Below, piece after piece: positions 12,808 to 23,627 of a stretch of DNA of 64,000 nt; the first letter of the stretch is position 1, and the number at the start of each line of letters is the position of its first letter. This DNA comes from Taeniopygia guttata (taxonomy: Eukaryota > Chordata > Aves > Passeriformes > Estrildidae), in assembly GCF_048771995.1 (NCBI RefSeq), contig NC_133027.1:101864501-101928500 (forward strand). The letters run 5' to 3'. Under the pieces are notes generated by a model that worked only from the letters and a program-made list of their open reading frames with translations, searched no databases and was not told the DNA's origin. The position numbers were made by a program, and so were the translations under genes.

Positions 12808-12839
12808 AAAAAAAAAAAAAAAAGAAAAAAAAAAAGAGA
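12808..12839 (+). repeat. A-rich low-complexity tract
   Basis: A run of sixteen A, a G, eleven A, then GAGAG. The preceding bases CCCCTTCCAGGGG form a short palindrome. No polyadenylation signal lies just upstream, so a retroposed tail is not supported. Confidence 0.9.
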
Positions 12840-14802
12840 GCTTTCTAGTTCTGTGATGGAAATTATGATACTACAAAAAACATGTTCAGGATCAACTTCT
12901 TCCTTACACTGGGAAAATCCCCTGGAATAACTTAGTCAACTGGAAAATACAAAAATAAACATTTTCATGGTAGTCAGAGTTTGAAGGAGCAGGAGCAATT
13001 TGCGATTTTACTGAAGTTTTCCTGTGTGATACCTTCTAAATTCTGTAGATCAAGAGACTTTGATATTTTCATCTTTACTGTGACTGCATCAGAAAGCAGG
13101 GCCTCTGTATTGTGTGACTTATGTCTATAGCTTTACTTGAAAATATAAAATGTAAATACATACTTGCTGCTTCAAATCTTCCTTATCAGAATATGGTTAG
13201 ATTTGTCCAAGGTCCAAAATCAAGCATAAGCTTCTTCTAGACTTTTTTGTTAATTGCTGCTAAACATCAAATAAGAAAGAAGCCCAAAAAATCCATGAGT
13301 GGGCAAAAGACTGTCCCAGTTTGGTATTTGTTAAAGAAGTAACTACAGATTGTGGTTTTATCTTGATCCATTGAGTCAGGAATATTTATTTAGACTAAAG
13401 TAGCCATAAAAATCAGCTTTAGCTGTAGCTATTTAAAAAAAAAAAAAGTAATTTTTTTTACATCAGGTAGCATATACAGTTACTAAATTTGTTAGAACTG
13501 TAACATTATCAAAGGCCTTCATTTTAGGAAAAATATACTACTTATACACAGATTAATTTACCTGCTTAATCAGACACTGAGAAAATTAAACAAAAACGTG
13601 GGAAAAGGAAATCTTGTCGATGGAAAAATACTGGTACCACTTACAGAAGTTGTGGGTTAGCTGTTAAACACATGCTTTGAAGCCTTTTGAGAAAAAAGGT
13701 TTGAAATCTTACAAAAAATAATTTCCTTTCAGTTCATGCAATTCAGTAGAACACAGACCAAAGGAGTTCCTGTCCTGTGGCCTATAAATCAGACAGAATT
13801 TCTCCAAACTGGCTAGGTATGAATCACTTCTTCATCACTTCCCAGAGGAGAATTTCTCAACCTTCTTCACTCACTCTTTGCCAAGCTCTAAGGCCAGCTG
13901 TCGTGCATGTTCTCATACCACTCTCACTGTCTTGGGATGAAGATTCTTCATTCATACAACAAACCAAGTCAAGCACTGGGAAAAGACATCCCTGATTTCT
14001 CCCAGCACATGTTGACTTTTCTTCACGTTGCACTCACAGCTTAGCTCTAAGGAATTTCTCTATCACTCAGACTAGATACAGCCAACAGAGTGAATCCAGC
14101 TGAAATTCCTGTTCAAATTAACTCTTTGGATCCAGATGCAAGCAACAGGGAGGGTGTTCCCTTAGGCCTCTCTCAAACCTACCCATAAACAAGAAAATGT
14201 CCTAAAATCCTCCAGTTTGAATTCCGTGCTCTCTAAAGCAGGTAGACCACAGCATGTAAAATTAACCCAGCTGCTCTGATCCTGGAATCATCACACTCTG
14301 ACCTGCCAATAGGTGTCCAGTGTCAATTTGAGGAGACGAAGAAATGAAGAAGCCACCACTTATTTGGTACTTCATTAACTCTGATTTTTGCAGCAATAAT
14401 CATTGGTCCTGAGGAGACTGAGAAGTGCCCAGCATGTACCTTCATCTCTGCATTTCCTGGTATTGACCAAATTACCTTGGTGCAGGAACTGAGCTCTAGA
14501 GGCCTAACCTCAGTTGTTGTCAACATCCTGGAAAGGCACAAAGCCAAATTTCTCAATCTTAGTGCTTTGATAATATAATATTCACTGTAGAAAGGCTTCA
14601 GTACTTCCTGCAGCTTCCAGGCTTTCAGTAAGGACGGGATATACTTATGTATGTCCTCTTGCATGTACATGGAGACACACCTATGGTAATCACCACAGCA
14701 TATTAAAATAGCCTACTGCTCTTTCACAGTCCTTCTTTGACTTGGATTTGGGGGAAAAGACCCCAGCGTCTCAGCAAGAAACTGTATATTTAGACTCAAG
14801 AT

Positions 14803-14859
14803 GAGTTCCTTCCTATGGAAGGAACTCTAAATTTTAACCTAAAATTCTATGGAATTTTA
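14803..14859. repeat. Two adjacent perfect palindromes
   Basis: First: GAGTTCCTTCC (14803-14813), loop TAT, exact complement GGAAGGAACTC (14817-14827), an 11-bp stem. Second, twelve bases on: TAAAATTC (14840-14847), loop TATG, exact complement GAATTTTA (14852-14859), an 8-bp stem. Both have CTATGG at the centre. They could extrude as paired hairpins, or act as symmetric binding sites; no function is shown. Confidence 0.92.
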
Positions 14860-16394
14860 ATTTCATAGAGGCTATTTTGTGTTCTGAAACATAAAGATTT
14901 AAACCTTCTCTACTGTTGGTTCAAATATGTCTTTCTTTATACATATGAATCTTCCAAATTTTGAAAATCTACCTCATAAAGCTTTTTATCTGTTTTGAAA
15001 GCTTTGTAGCACTCAAATTTCAGATGAACCATGGGCATGTAAATAAATATTATGTCCTTGGTGACTTTCTCACAGGCTGCATTGCATACTTGCAAAACAC
15101 AAAGTTGGCCCTGAAACACTTTCTTAGAACAATGAAGGTCCTTTTTGCTTTGAAAGCACACACAAACAAGACCTGCTGCATGCTGGTGGCCCACAGTGCT
15201 ATTTTTGTTCTTTTGGCTTCAGAGCAGTCGCCTTTCAAAAGATGAATTAGTTGGGCCCAGAGGAAGAAAACTACTTTTACTAAGGAAAGAGGTACCCCAT
15301 TTAAGAAAGCCTGAAGGACATATGTTTACTGTGTGGAAAAAAAATAATCTAGCTTCACTTGTGAAAATTAGTGAGAGTGATGCTCTTGTTCCATAGCATT
15401 TCTCTGTTTACAGTGATCTTTCCATGCAAAGCTACAGTACAAGGCTTAAAAGGTGTAGATGCAAAATTATTTTGATTTTAGCATGCTGCCTATCACACAC
15501 TTATTTTTTTCTGTCAAACTTGATTCACAACCAGAGGTATCACATGAGATCAGAGATTTCACATGGGATTTTCCTTTCCACAGGGCACATCATAGGGAAT
15601 GGCACCTTTTTTTTTCAACAGATTACTCCAAACTTGCATGTTACTACAGTTCCACCACTGAGCATATGCTTCATTTCCTGTGCATCCACAACATGCCGGG
15701 GTCTAGCAGGGCTGAGCAATACAGCCTGCAGGATTTTCTCACATACCAAGACAAAAAGGAACCCTCTAAGTTGTCCAACAGATGTCTGCTGTTAAGAGAT
15801 GCTTTTAATCACAGAAGGACAAATCTAATAAACTGAGAATTTTTATTATGCATTTCAAGTTGTTGTCTCTGGTGCCTGTGATGGCATTGCATATCTGTTG
15901 GGGTTTTGCCCAACAACAGTGATGTGGAAAAGAGACAAAATGAGTGTGCCTGGAAGTCACTTTTATTCCCCTCATTAGTATTTAGTTGGTTTAGAAACAG
16001 GATAAACTAAAATTCATTTGAGAGAGCGTATATATGCCATATTGGATTAATAAAAATAATTTTCTAGATTTCTGAATCCCCTTAACTTTCATTGATGTGC
16101 CTCTCTTAACAAGTTAAACAACTTTTTATTACAAGCTGACCTGCAGAAAATTAATCCATGCTTGAGTTTTAGACTACTCTGTCTAGCTTGTTCACCAAAA
16201 TAAAAGTAAATTATAGTAGAAAAAAGAATATGTGCTTGAAGCAACTTGTTAATAGTCTTATTGATTGAACATGACACCTCAGAGAAGGTGGTATGGGAAG
16301 AACTAAAACTTGACTTTTAGTCATAAATATAAAACAGTATTCTACCTTGTATTCTGCCAGACACATGAATAAGTCAGTACAAAAGTGTGACACT

Positions 16395-16490
16395 GGGGAA
16401 AGAAATTGCAGCATCATTCTTTATGAGAGACATATAAGACTATGCAGAGAACAAAGTATATCATTAGGGAAAGAAATTGCCGTGCATCAT
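16395..16490 (+). repeat. Partial tandem duplication, 72-base step
   Basis: GGGGAAAGAAATTGCAGCATCAT at the left end (about 16395-16417) recurs as a closely similar segment at about 16466-16490 with three inserted or changed bases. The DNA between is unrelated, so this is a dispersed pair or the remains of a decayed 72-bp tandem duplication. Confidence 0.6.
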
Positions 16491-17578
16491 CAGACCAATT
16501 AAAGGAAGGTATACTCAGGTTTTGCTCAGTAACTCAAAGGGAGTGTTTTTATAATAAGATGGTCTTTGTCGTTTTAAAATTCAAGAATTATTTATATTGT
16601 TCTTAATTCAGCTTTCTTCTCATTTTCACTTAAAAATAAACATTTTCTAAGAAAAAAATACTTGACTTTTACAAACACAACATGGTCATATTTCATACCC
16701 ACCAGCTCTCGTCACTGACACTGGAAAGGACAAACTATATCTGCCAATCTGTAAACTGGAAAAGAAGTTTGTAAAGGCAGCATGTAGACAGAACTGGCAC
16801 CAATGTGATACCAAAGCATTTTATATGCAGATTGGTTGTCTCACACCTCTAATCATAAATCAGACCTGTAAGAAAGTGGCACTGTTAGCAAATAGATGCT
16901 TTCCATGAAACTTTATTTTAAAATGTTTTAGGCTCTACACAATCCCTAAGCAGAAGACCAAAAGCAAACAGTAGAGGTAAGTGCTACTGACCGTAGAAGT
17001 CCCACAGAAGCAAAATATCTACAGGTTTTATAAACGAGTTATAAACAGTCTTGTATTTGTGTCACACAGAGCATATTTTAGGGACAGTGCTGTTTAGCAC
17101 ACATTTAACAAAAATTAGGTTGTGAAAAGAAATTATTTTATTCATTTGTAATTTAGCTCTATATGCTGAATTATGGATTTATGTAGCCATTGCCCTCTTA
17201 CGTCCAAAAAGAATTCTGTCCTACTGCTGCTTCATTTTATAAGTGGCAAGTCATTGATGAAATATTGAAAGGCCCATAATGGTAGTAGAGCATCATAAGA
17301 ATTAAATATTCCAATGTGTGGGTACTCCAGTCTGGTAATTTACTACAAATGCTGTACAAAAGGACAGGAATTTCCATTAAACAGACTTGATTATATTACT
17401 GGAATTTTCACAAACTTCAAACTTTCCACAGACTACCATGACACAGTGGAAACCCAAAAAACAGGTTAAACTGTCCACTGCTTGCTATAATCTCCCTTAT
17501 ATTTTTGTATTTGTGAGCCTTATTCTTAACTGAATATTTTACTTCCACCCTGAACAGTTCTAAACTTCCACTCAAAAG

Positions 17579-17590
17579 AAAAAAAACCCC
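17579..17590 (+). repeat. A8C4 junction tract
   Basis: Eight A run directly into four C, followed by AGCATG. It is the shortest clear example of the recurring A-run/C-run junction described under findings. Confidence 0.8.
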
Positions 17591-19435
17591 AGCATGTTTA
17601 TTTTGCATTTCAATTGCCTGGTTGTGCACCAGCACTGACCCTCCTTGATGCTGCAAGGGGAGGAAAGATGTTTGCTTCAATTCAAACCATGTGACAGTCT
17701 CTAGCTGCACTGGTGCCTCTTGTTCTGTTCCACAGCCTGATTTCAGAAGACTGTTTGAAGAAGTAATGCAATCCATTTGCTGAGTTCCTAAATAATGAGA
17801 GTTGACAGCCCTGTGCTGCAATAGCTGTGCCTAACACTGGTGATGAAGCTTCACTCACAGGATTGTTATCACAGGGGAGGGTTCCTTGTTTTCCAGCAGC
17901 TCCATGCTCTTGAATTCACTGTTTTTCTTCCCTTGTGCGTGTCCCTTCCTCAGGAGAGTGTGAGCAGCCTGCCAGAACAAAAACAGAACATGAACAGTGC
18001 AAGGCCAGACCAACACTGCTGGCAAAGCCATGGCAGCCACATGTGGCACCTGAGAGCCACCAGAGCTGTTTCAGCAGGTGAACTGGAGGGATTACAGCCA
18101 TGCTTCAGCACCCAGATCACAGAGCACCCTGTCTACCTGCTTGTATTTTTCTTTCCCATGTTCAGGTTCTCACACTAAAACCAAGGGAGCAGATATAAAT
18201 TTGAAGAGGAACATGAAATAGGGTTAAAAGAAGGTAAGGACTTGAACCTTAAGAACACATGCAGGAACACTGCCCATCAGTTGGGCACACCCTGAGGTTT
18301 TTTTCAAGACCAGCCAAGCTCCAGCCAGGAGTTAGTGTGAATGTAGAGACCACCAGGTGAGAGCAGACCTGACCCCAGTGCACTGCAGTGTGACAACAGA
18401 CCAAAGGGACCAGGGGAAGTTTTTGTGTACAGCTCCTCTTGCTAGCCAGGAAAAAAAACAAAATACAAATATTTCTCTTCCCCTTCACTAGTCACAGAAT
18501 CTGGGGAACCTCTCTGGCTCCTTGATAGTGTGTGTTTATTTTCTCCTGTTATAGGACTTTGAAAATTACCTCTTTCTTAACTTGGCAATGTGCTACTTTA
18601 CAGCCTACACTCATCCAAAGGAGCTTTTGTTGAAGCAATAGTATTATATGAGAAATCACAAGTGTTACTAGGAAATAATAGTGTGGTAAAGAATGGTGAA
18701 TTAATTCTAATAAAAAACTAGAAGTGTTTTAGAGGATTATATAGTAGCATGTTCTACCTTTGACATTTGCAATCTATCATTTCATTAGACTCTGGAAAAA
18801 ACAGATACAGACTGTCCTGTCATTTACAATTTGGTTTTCCTCTTCCATTGCATTGCATTACTTCTGCTGTCTCTACACAGTGCTTTAAGATTATGCAAAG
18901 TCACATTTCTCTGCAAATACTTTCTGTTATCCAAATAATTTAGATAAACTGCAATAACACAAGCAATCCCTAAATGTTTCCAGAGGATGTGTTGAATACT
19001 TCTCACTGTTCAAGAAACAAGGTCATATGTCTGGTTCAATAAGGCCCCAGGCTTATGGGCTGCCATCTGCCCACCACAACAGTTCATCTGGCACATCACC
19101 ACTTTCTACTCACACAAACTAATTCAGTGCTTGTTGGCTGCTCTTACCATCTTTCCTCTCACCCTCTATGTGACAACATGCCTCAGATTTGTGGCTCAGA
19201 CTGTGCATGTGCCAGCCAGCCCTGCTGTCCATGCAGGAACGAGCTCCTTTGTGATGGAAAGGCAGGTCTGCAGGGAGCTCCAGATGACAGAGTGGAGGTT
19301 AGGCACCAATGACCCATCCTACAGATACAGGTACTCCCAGGATTCATGCAAAAACCAGCTTTTTTCAAATCTCTAGGCAAAATTATTTTCCCTCAAAAAA
19401 CCTACTTGCTTTGAAATTGTTTTGATAGGAAGAAG

Positions 19436-19758
19436 GAGCTCAACAATGTGCATAAATACCTGCAGTGAGGACACAAAGGAGGTGGAGCCAGGGTGTTTCC
19501 TGTGGTGCCCAGTCAAGGAGAGGAGGCCACATGCACAAACTGAGACACAAGAGATTCCTTCTGAGCAGCAGGGAACACTTTGGTCCTGTGAGGGTGACCA
19601 AGCACTGGCACAGGTTGCCAAGAGAGGTTGTGGAGCCCTCGTTACTGGAGATGCTTGGAAGCCTTCTGGACGTGGTCCTGCGCAACTGGCTCTGCTTGAG
19701 TAGGGAAGCTGGGCCAGATGACCCAGGTCCCTTCCAGCCTCAGCCCTCCTGTGAATTT
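19436..19758 (+). mobile_element. CR1 LINE 3' fragment with remnant of the ORF2 C terminus
   Basis: About 320 bases match the avian CR1 3' end in order: ATAAATACCTGCAG, GTGGTGCCCAGTCAAGGAG, GCACAAACTGAGACACAAG, GTGAGGGTGACCAAGCACTGG, CAGGTTGCCAAGAGAGGTTG, CTGCTTGAGTAGGGAAGCTG, CCCAGGTCCCTTCCAGCCTC. Bases 19594-19635 translate to VTKHWHRLPREVVE, matching the C-terminal VxxHWNRLPREVVxAPSLE region of CR1 ORF2. The frame is open over much of the remnant, but the endonuclease and reverse transcriptase domains are missing, so the copy cannot move. The 183-codon antisense frame over 19373-19924, the longest in the window, is only the shadow of this element. Confidence 0.95.
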
Positions 19759-21309
19759 GCAATGAGGATTTGAAGTAAATGTTAAGTCTATTCTTAAATT
19801 CACCCAAGACACATACAAATTTTACAAGGAATTTGTGTACAGTCTTCCTGCCCATTGATTGCCTACCTAAACCAGGAGTGAGCCAAAGCGTCTTACTACA
19901 TCCCAAAATAAGTTCTTCCTTCACAAGAGCAGATAAGAAGAGGTAGAAACAGCTCCCTATTTAGTCTCTTGAGGCTTAGTTCAAGTGCTCAGTTCACAAA
20001 AGATGTTGCAGACAGACATAAATTATCTCTCTCTGCTCTCAAGTGAGCAGAGAGACAAAGAGGTTATACACAGCAAGGCTTTGCTTTCATCGTGAAGCAA
20101 AGGTTTGTGTTTTACCATGAACTGATCACTTCAGCTCTGATATTTGCTGCTAGAAAAATCACAAGGAGAAGGCATCATATGGGGCTTACCCAGCTGCCAT
20201 TAAAAATTATGATTATGTTGTCTCTGTCAAGATTCAGTGCAGATGTCCAGGATGCAGTGGCCAATAATTATTTGTGGATGTTTTTCAAGTAGGGCAGAGC
20301 AAATTTGCATCCTGTAGGATGGCTAGATAAAAAGACAGTGAAGGCTGCTGTGGAAATAAGATGAGAATTAACCTTTTGCCAAGCCCCATATATGACACCC
20401 ATATTAATCAGTATCATCACATTTTAGACTTTGCTGGCCTTCTGTGGCTTGCTGAGCAAGAGAGGTCACACAACCACCTCTTGTCCTGTGCCATGCACAG
20501 TATGAGAAACAAGTCTGGGGTTACTGATGCTCACTGGCTCCCCATCAGTGATTCTCCTGTAGAAAGATCCAGGTATGCTCTGGTTACTTCCAATTTCTGC
20601 AAGAATTCTTAGCTAAATATACTAATCAAACTATTGTTTTCAAAATTGCTACTTTGAACAATTTAGAATTTCCAGAATTTTAAAAATAGTTTACATACTG
20701 ATTCTGAATCTTACTCTGTCTAAGGGAACTTCATTACCTCCAGATTTACAACTAACTGACAATAGTGTAAGAGGAAACACTAGTTTTTAGCTATAATTTG
20801 AAAATAGTTTTTGGCTATAATTCTCTTGTTGGGAAACATCAGAAAGCTGATATCAAAGATTTTTTTTTTTTAAATCCAGATTAGTCTCATGCAAATATTT
20901 GCACACATTTGTCCCACTAACACTTTGATGGAGCAATTCAGACATTGCAACAGTAATGTTTTTTGACCTTTTAATCAATTCCATTTTGCAACTACTCCAT
21001 CTGAGAACCGCAAATGGTATTTACAGGACTCATTCTCTGGAGTCAATGGAAACTTTCTGTCAAATAATCATCTGTAGAGAGAGACAAAACACATAGTGAC
21101 AGGAGAAGTTTGTGGAGAATCTGAATGAATTGAAAAAAATAAATCTGGACCTGAAAGCAGATGAATTAGAACAAAGGGACCCAAGCAAAATGTAAGGCAG
21201 CAATTAGGGCTATAAAATTAAAAATACTGAGGAATTTAATCAAAGAGGACAGTCTAATCAATGAAAAGCATGCCACTTGCTCTCTGGGTAATTGCATCCC
21301 TCCCCTTCT

Positions 21310-21360
21310 TTGGTTGGTTGGTTTTTTTTTTGGTTGGGTTTTTTTATTTTTTTGTGGTGG
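21310..21360 (+). repeat. T/G-only tract
   Basis: TTGGTTGGTTGG followed by T-runs and GGG/GG runs with a single A and no C over about 50 bases. It belongs to the same class as 45582-45705 and 55577-55632. Confidence 0.85.
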
Positions 21361-21611
21361 TAGTAACAGCTCATATTTAAGATAATTGCATTCCTATAAA
21401 ACTCAGAAGTCTAGGACTACCATAATTTTAATATTTGTCACATGGGACTTCATTCTCATTCCCCTGAAGTCAACAGCAGCTGACAATCATTTCAGTGGAA
21501 GCAGGGAAAAGTGGACTTCTAGTAAAAAGAGCACCATGCTCTTCTGTTTTACTGCCTTTCCCTAGAAGTTCCTATCAGATATCCTATATAGATATCAATC
21601 CTAGAAGAAGA

Positions 21612-21633
21612 AGACAATTCCCTAGAATTGTCT
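21612..21633. repeat. Perfect 9-bp inverted repeat
   Basis: AGACAATTC at 21612-21620, loop CCTA, complement GAATTGTCT at 21625-21633. It lies within a short region of related motifs (CCTAGAAGTTCC, TCCTAGAAG, CCCTAGAATTG), suggesting a small cluster of imperfect repeats. Confidence 0.9.
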
Positions 21634-21728
21634 GATGACACAGACATCTGAACAAGAGAGAGGGATAAAATCCCTTAGAAATGCTCCTGATCTCAACACC
21701 TGAACCAGCATTTAAAGGTGTGATTTTT

Positions 21729-21840
21729 AATTATATATATATATAATTTTACATATATATATATAATTTATATCTATTATAAGATATATAATAGATATAT
21801 AATATATTATATATTTATATTTATAATTTAGTATAATATA
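21729..21840. repeat. AT-rich cruciform-prone tract
   Basis: Over 100 bases almost entirely A and T, starting with (AT)n at 21731-21745 and 21753-21766. Inside lies a 12-bp perfect inverted repeat: TATATCTATTAT at 21769-21780, loop AAGATAT, and complement ATAATAGATATA at 21788-21799. Such tracts are typical sites of cruciform extrusion and length change. Confidence 0.92.
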
Positions 21841-23568
21841 ACCAAAACTTAAATGCAAAAATTATAACTTTATTTTTGTTTATATGTATAGTTCCCAGCA
21901 CTATAATCATCAGGGGAAGACACATTTATGTTTGGTGAATACATCTTACACACCTCTTTGTTTTTCCATGTGCTAATAAATCATGCTAGTTCAAGCACTT
22001 CTGTGGTGCCACAACAACTCAAGGAGGAGCTGCACCAGATTTTGTGCAGCCTTTAGGATTTCAGGTCGAGTAGTTAGAAAGAGTTGTAATTGTTGTAAAG
22101 CCCAGCACACACACACTCCTGAGTGCACTGGGCCAGCCCCACTGTACAACAGCATCCAAATCTCCATGCCTGTGATCAAACTCTCCAACACACAATCAAG
22201 TAACAATAACAGGGGTACTGTTTGGACTTACCATATTTCCATGGCTAGCAGGCTAATGCCATTTTCCTGATGGAAGATTATAGAGATTTAATTAAAACTA
22301 CCATGTTTTAATAATGGACTTATTTAATAGAAAACTGCTTTGGAAAAGGACAGTCAGTCTAGATGCCAGTCTGTGTCTGGGAACTTCATAAAGTTTTTTT
22401 GTACTTTATGCTTGTAGCCAAAACAACAATCAAGCCTTTGTTAATAATGTCCCTGCAACAGAAGAATAGCAGTGAAACTGTAGAAGTTAACTCTTTCATT
22501 CTATATCCTATTATTAATTCCAAATTCAAAGCTTCTTTTTTCAGCTATAGTAAAATAACCTTCAGTGGATTCTCTGCCTCCACAGAAAACAGTCAGGATC
22601 TGACCATCTTAGCTAACATTTGAGTAATCAGTCCCAAACTGTTTGCAGGACTAATCAAAATAAGCTAGAGAGAGAAAATTTCTACTGGCTATCTTAATTT
22701 TGAGGAATACCTGTCATAACAACAGTTTTATATCCTCTAATCAGTATACTGATAGGTAATTAGAAATCAGTTTGTGTAAAACTACTTCTTGAACAATAAG
22801 ACAATATCATTGGGATACAAATATGCTGAAAGTTAGGATGATTCAAAAACTTGCATCTACAACTACCTGGAGACTGACATGCACACAAAATGCTAACATC
22901 TAAAAACTCCTCATATCTCCTACAGGCTTTCCAAAGCCACCTTGCCCTAGAACGAAAATCATTGTGCAATACCACTAAGTGAAATCTAAAACCAGTTTCA
23001 ATCTCTGCTTCTTATCAACCATCAGGTGTTTTTATTTCAGGTTATCTTAATTTATTTCCCTTTATTTTCTGTTTTCTTTGATCTCCCTTTGTCTTTAATT
23101 TTCCCACCAAAAATGGAGATGACTAATTTTATTTTAAATTTTCTTTTTAATAGAAAATGGCTTCTCTCTGCTCTTCATTCTGTTCCATTGAACCATTCAC
23201 ATCCTGATAGTCTGGCAATAGAGTTATTCCCATACACTTCCCTCATGTGGGATTGTGTTTCCAATAAGTCTCCCAAAAGCACTGTAATATTTACTAGCAC
23301 ACATTTTGGCACACATGAAATGCGTGATTGCATTTATATTCAAGCCTTTTGCATATGCACATCTATAAAAACCTTGAAAAATATTGCAAGTGTTTTTCCT
23401 AAGCTTTCTAACAATTTGAGCCTTTTGGTGTTCCCTGCTTTAAATCCCAGTACAACTCTGTTTTCATCCATATAATTATAAAAAAAACAGCACAGGAACC
23501 TTGAAATTACCATATGCAAAACCCACCAGCCAAAACATTCCTCTAGTTGGTTGGAGAAGAGCTTTGAG

Positions 23569-23569
<1 letters not shown>
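21841..23569. other. Unique AT-rich DNA
   Basis: No gene recognised. A 149-codon plus frame at 23026-23475 is T-rich and hydrophobic simply because the strand is T-rich; I find no domain. A GC-richer patch is present at about 21990-22240. Confidence 0.45.

Positions 23570-23627
<58 letters not shown>
23570..23627 (+). repeat. (GATA)14 microsatellite
   Basis: Fourteen perfect GATA units from 23570 to 23625 plus GA, flanked by GCTTTGAGA and GAC. The lack of interruptions predicts high length polymorphism. GATA arrays of this kind were first noted in vertebrates as Bkm-type repeats, some enriched on sex chromosomes, but one array gives no evidence for sex linkage. Confidence 0.98.

Larger units (their letters stand above)
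12840..19435. other. Unique DNA, no gene recognised
   Basis: About 6.6 kb without a recognisable gene or mobile element. The longer frames, 14323-14670 minus (115 codons) and 17417-17821 minus (134 codons), contain no motif known to me. They lie in ordinary AT-rich DNA and I treat them as chance. Local structures are a twin palindrome at 14803-14859 and a partial duplication at 16395-16490, where GGGAAAGAAATTGC occurs twice about 72 bases apart with a CATCAT nearby each time. The stretch 17640-18480 is somewhat GC-richer. Confidence 0.45.
19759..21728. other. Unique AT-rich DNA
   Basis: No gene seen. Contains a duplicated 18-base motif, TAGTTTTTAGCTATAATT at 20781-20798 and with one change at 20805-20822 (24-base step), a T/G-rich tract at 21310-21360, and a 9-bp palindrome at 21612-21633. 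Confidence 0.45.

Noticed and set aside
19373-19924. Longest open frame in the window (183 codons, minus)
   Set aside because: It lies antisense over the CR1 tail at 19436-19758; the sense strand carries the known CR1 ORF2 C-terminal motif.
23026-23475. 149-codon hydrophobic frame, read as a membrane protein
   Set aside because: The F/L/S-rich composition follows from a T-rich strand, and there is no ATG context, domain or splice support.
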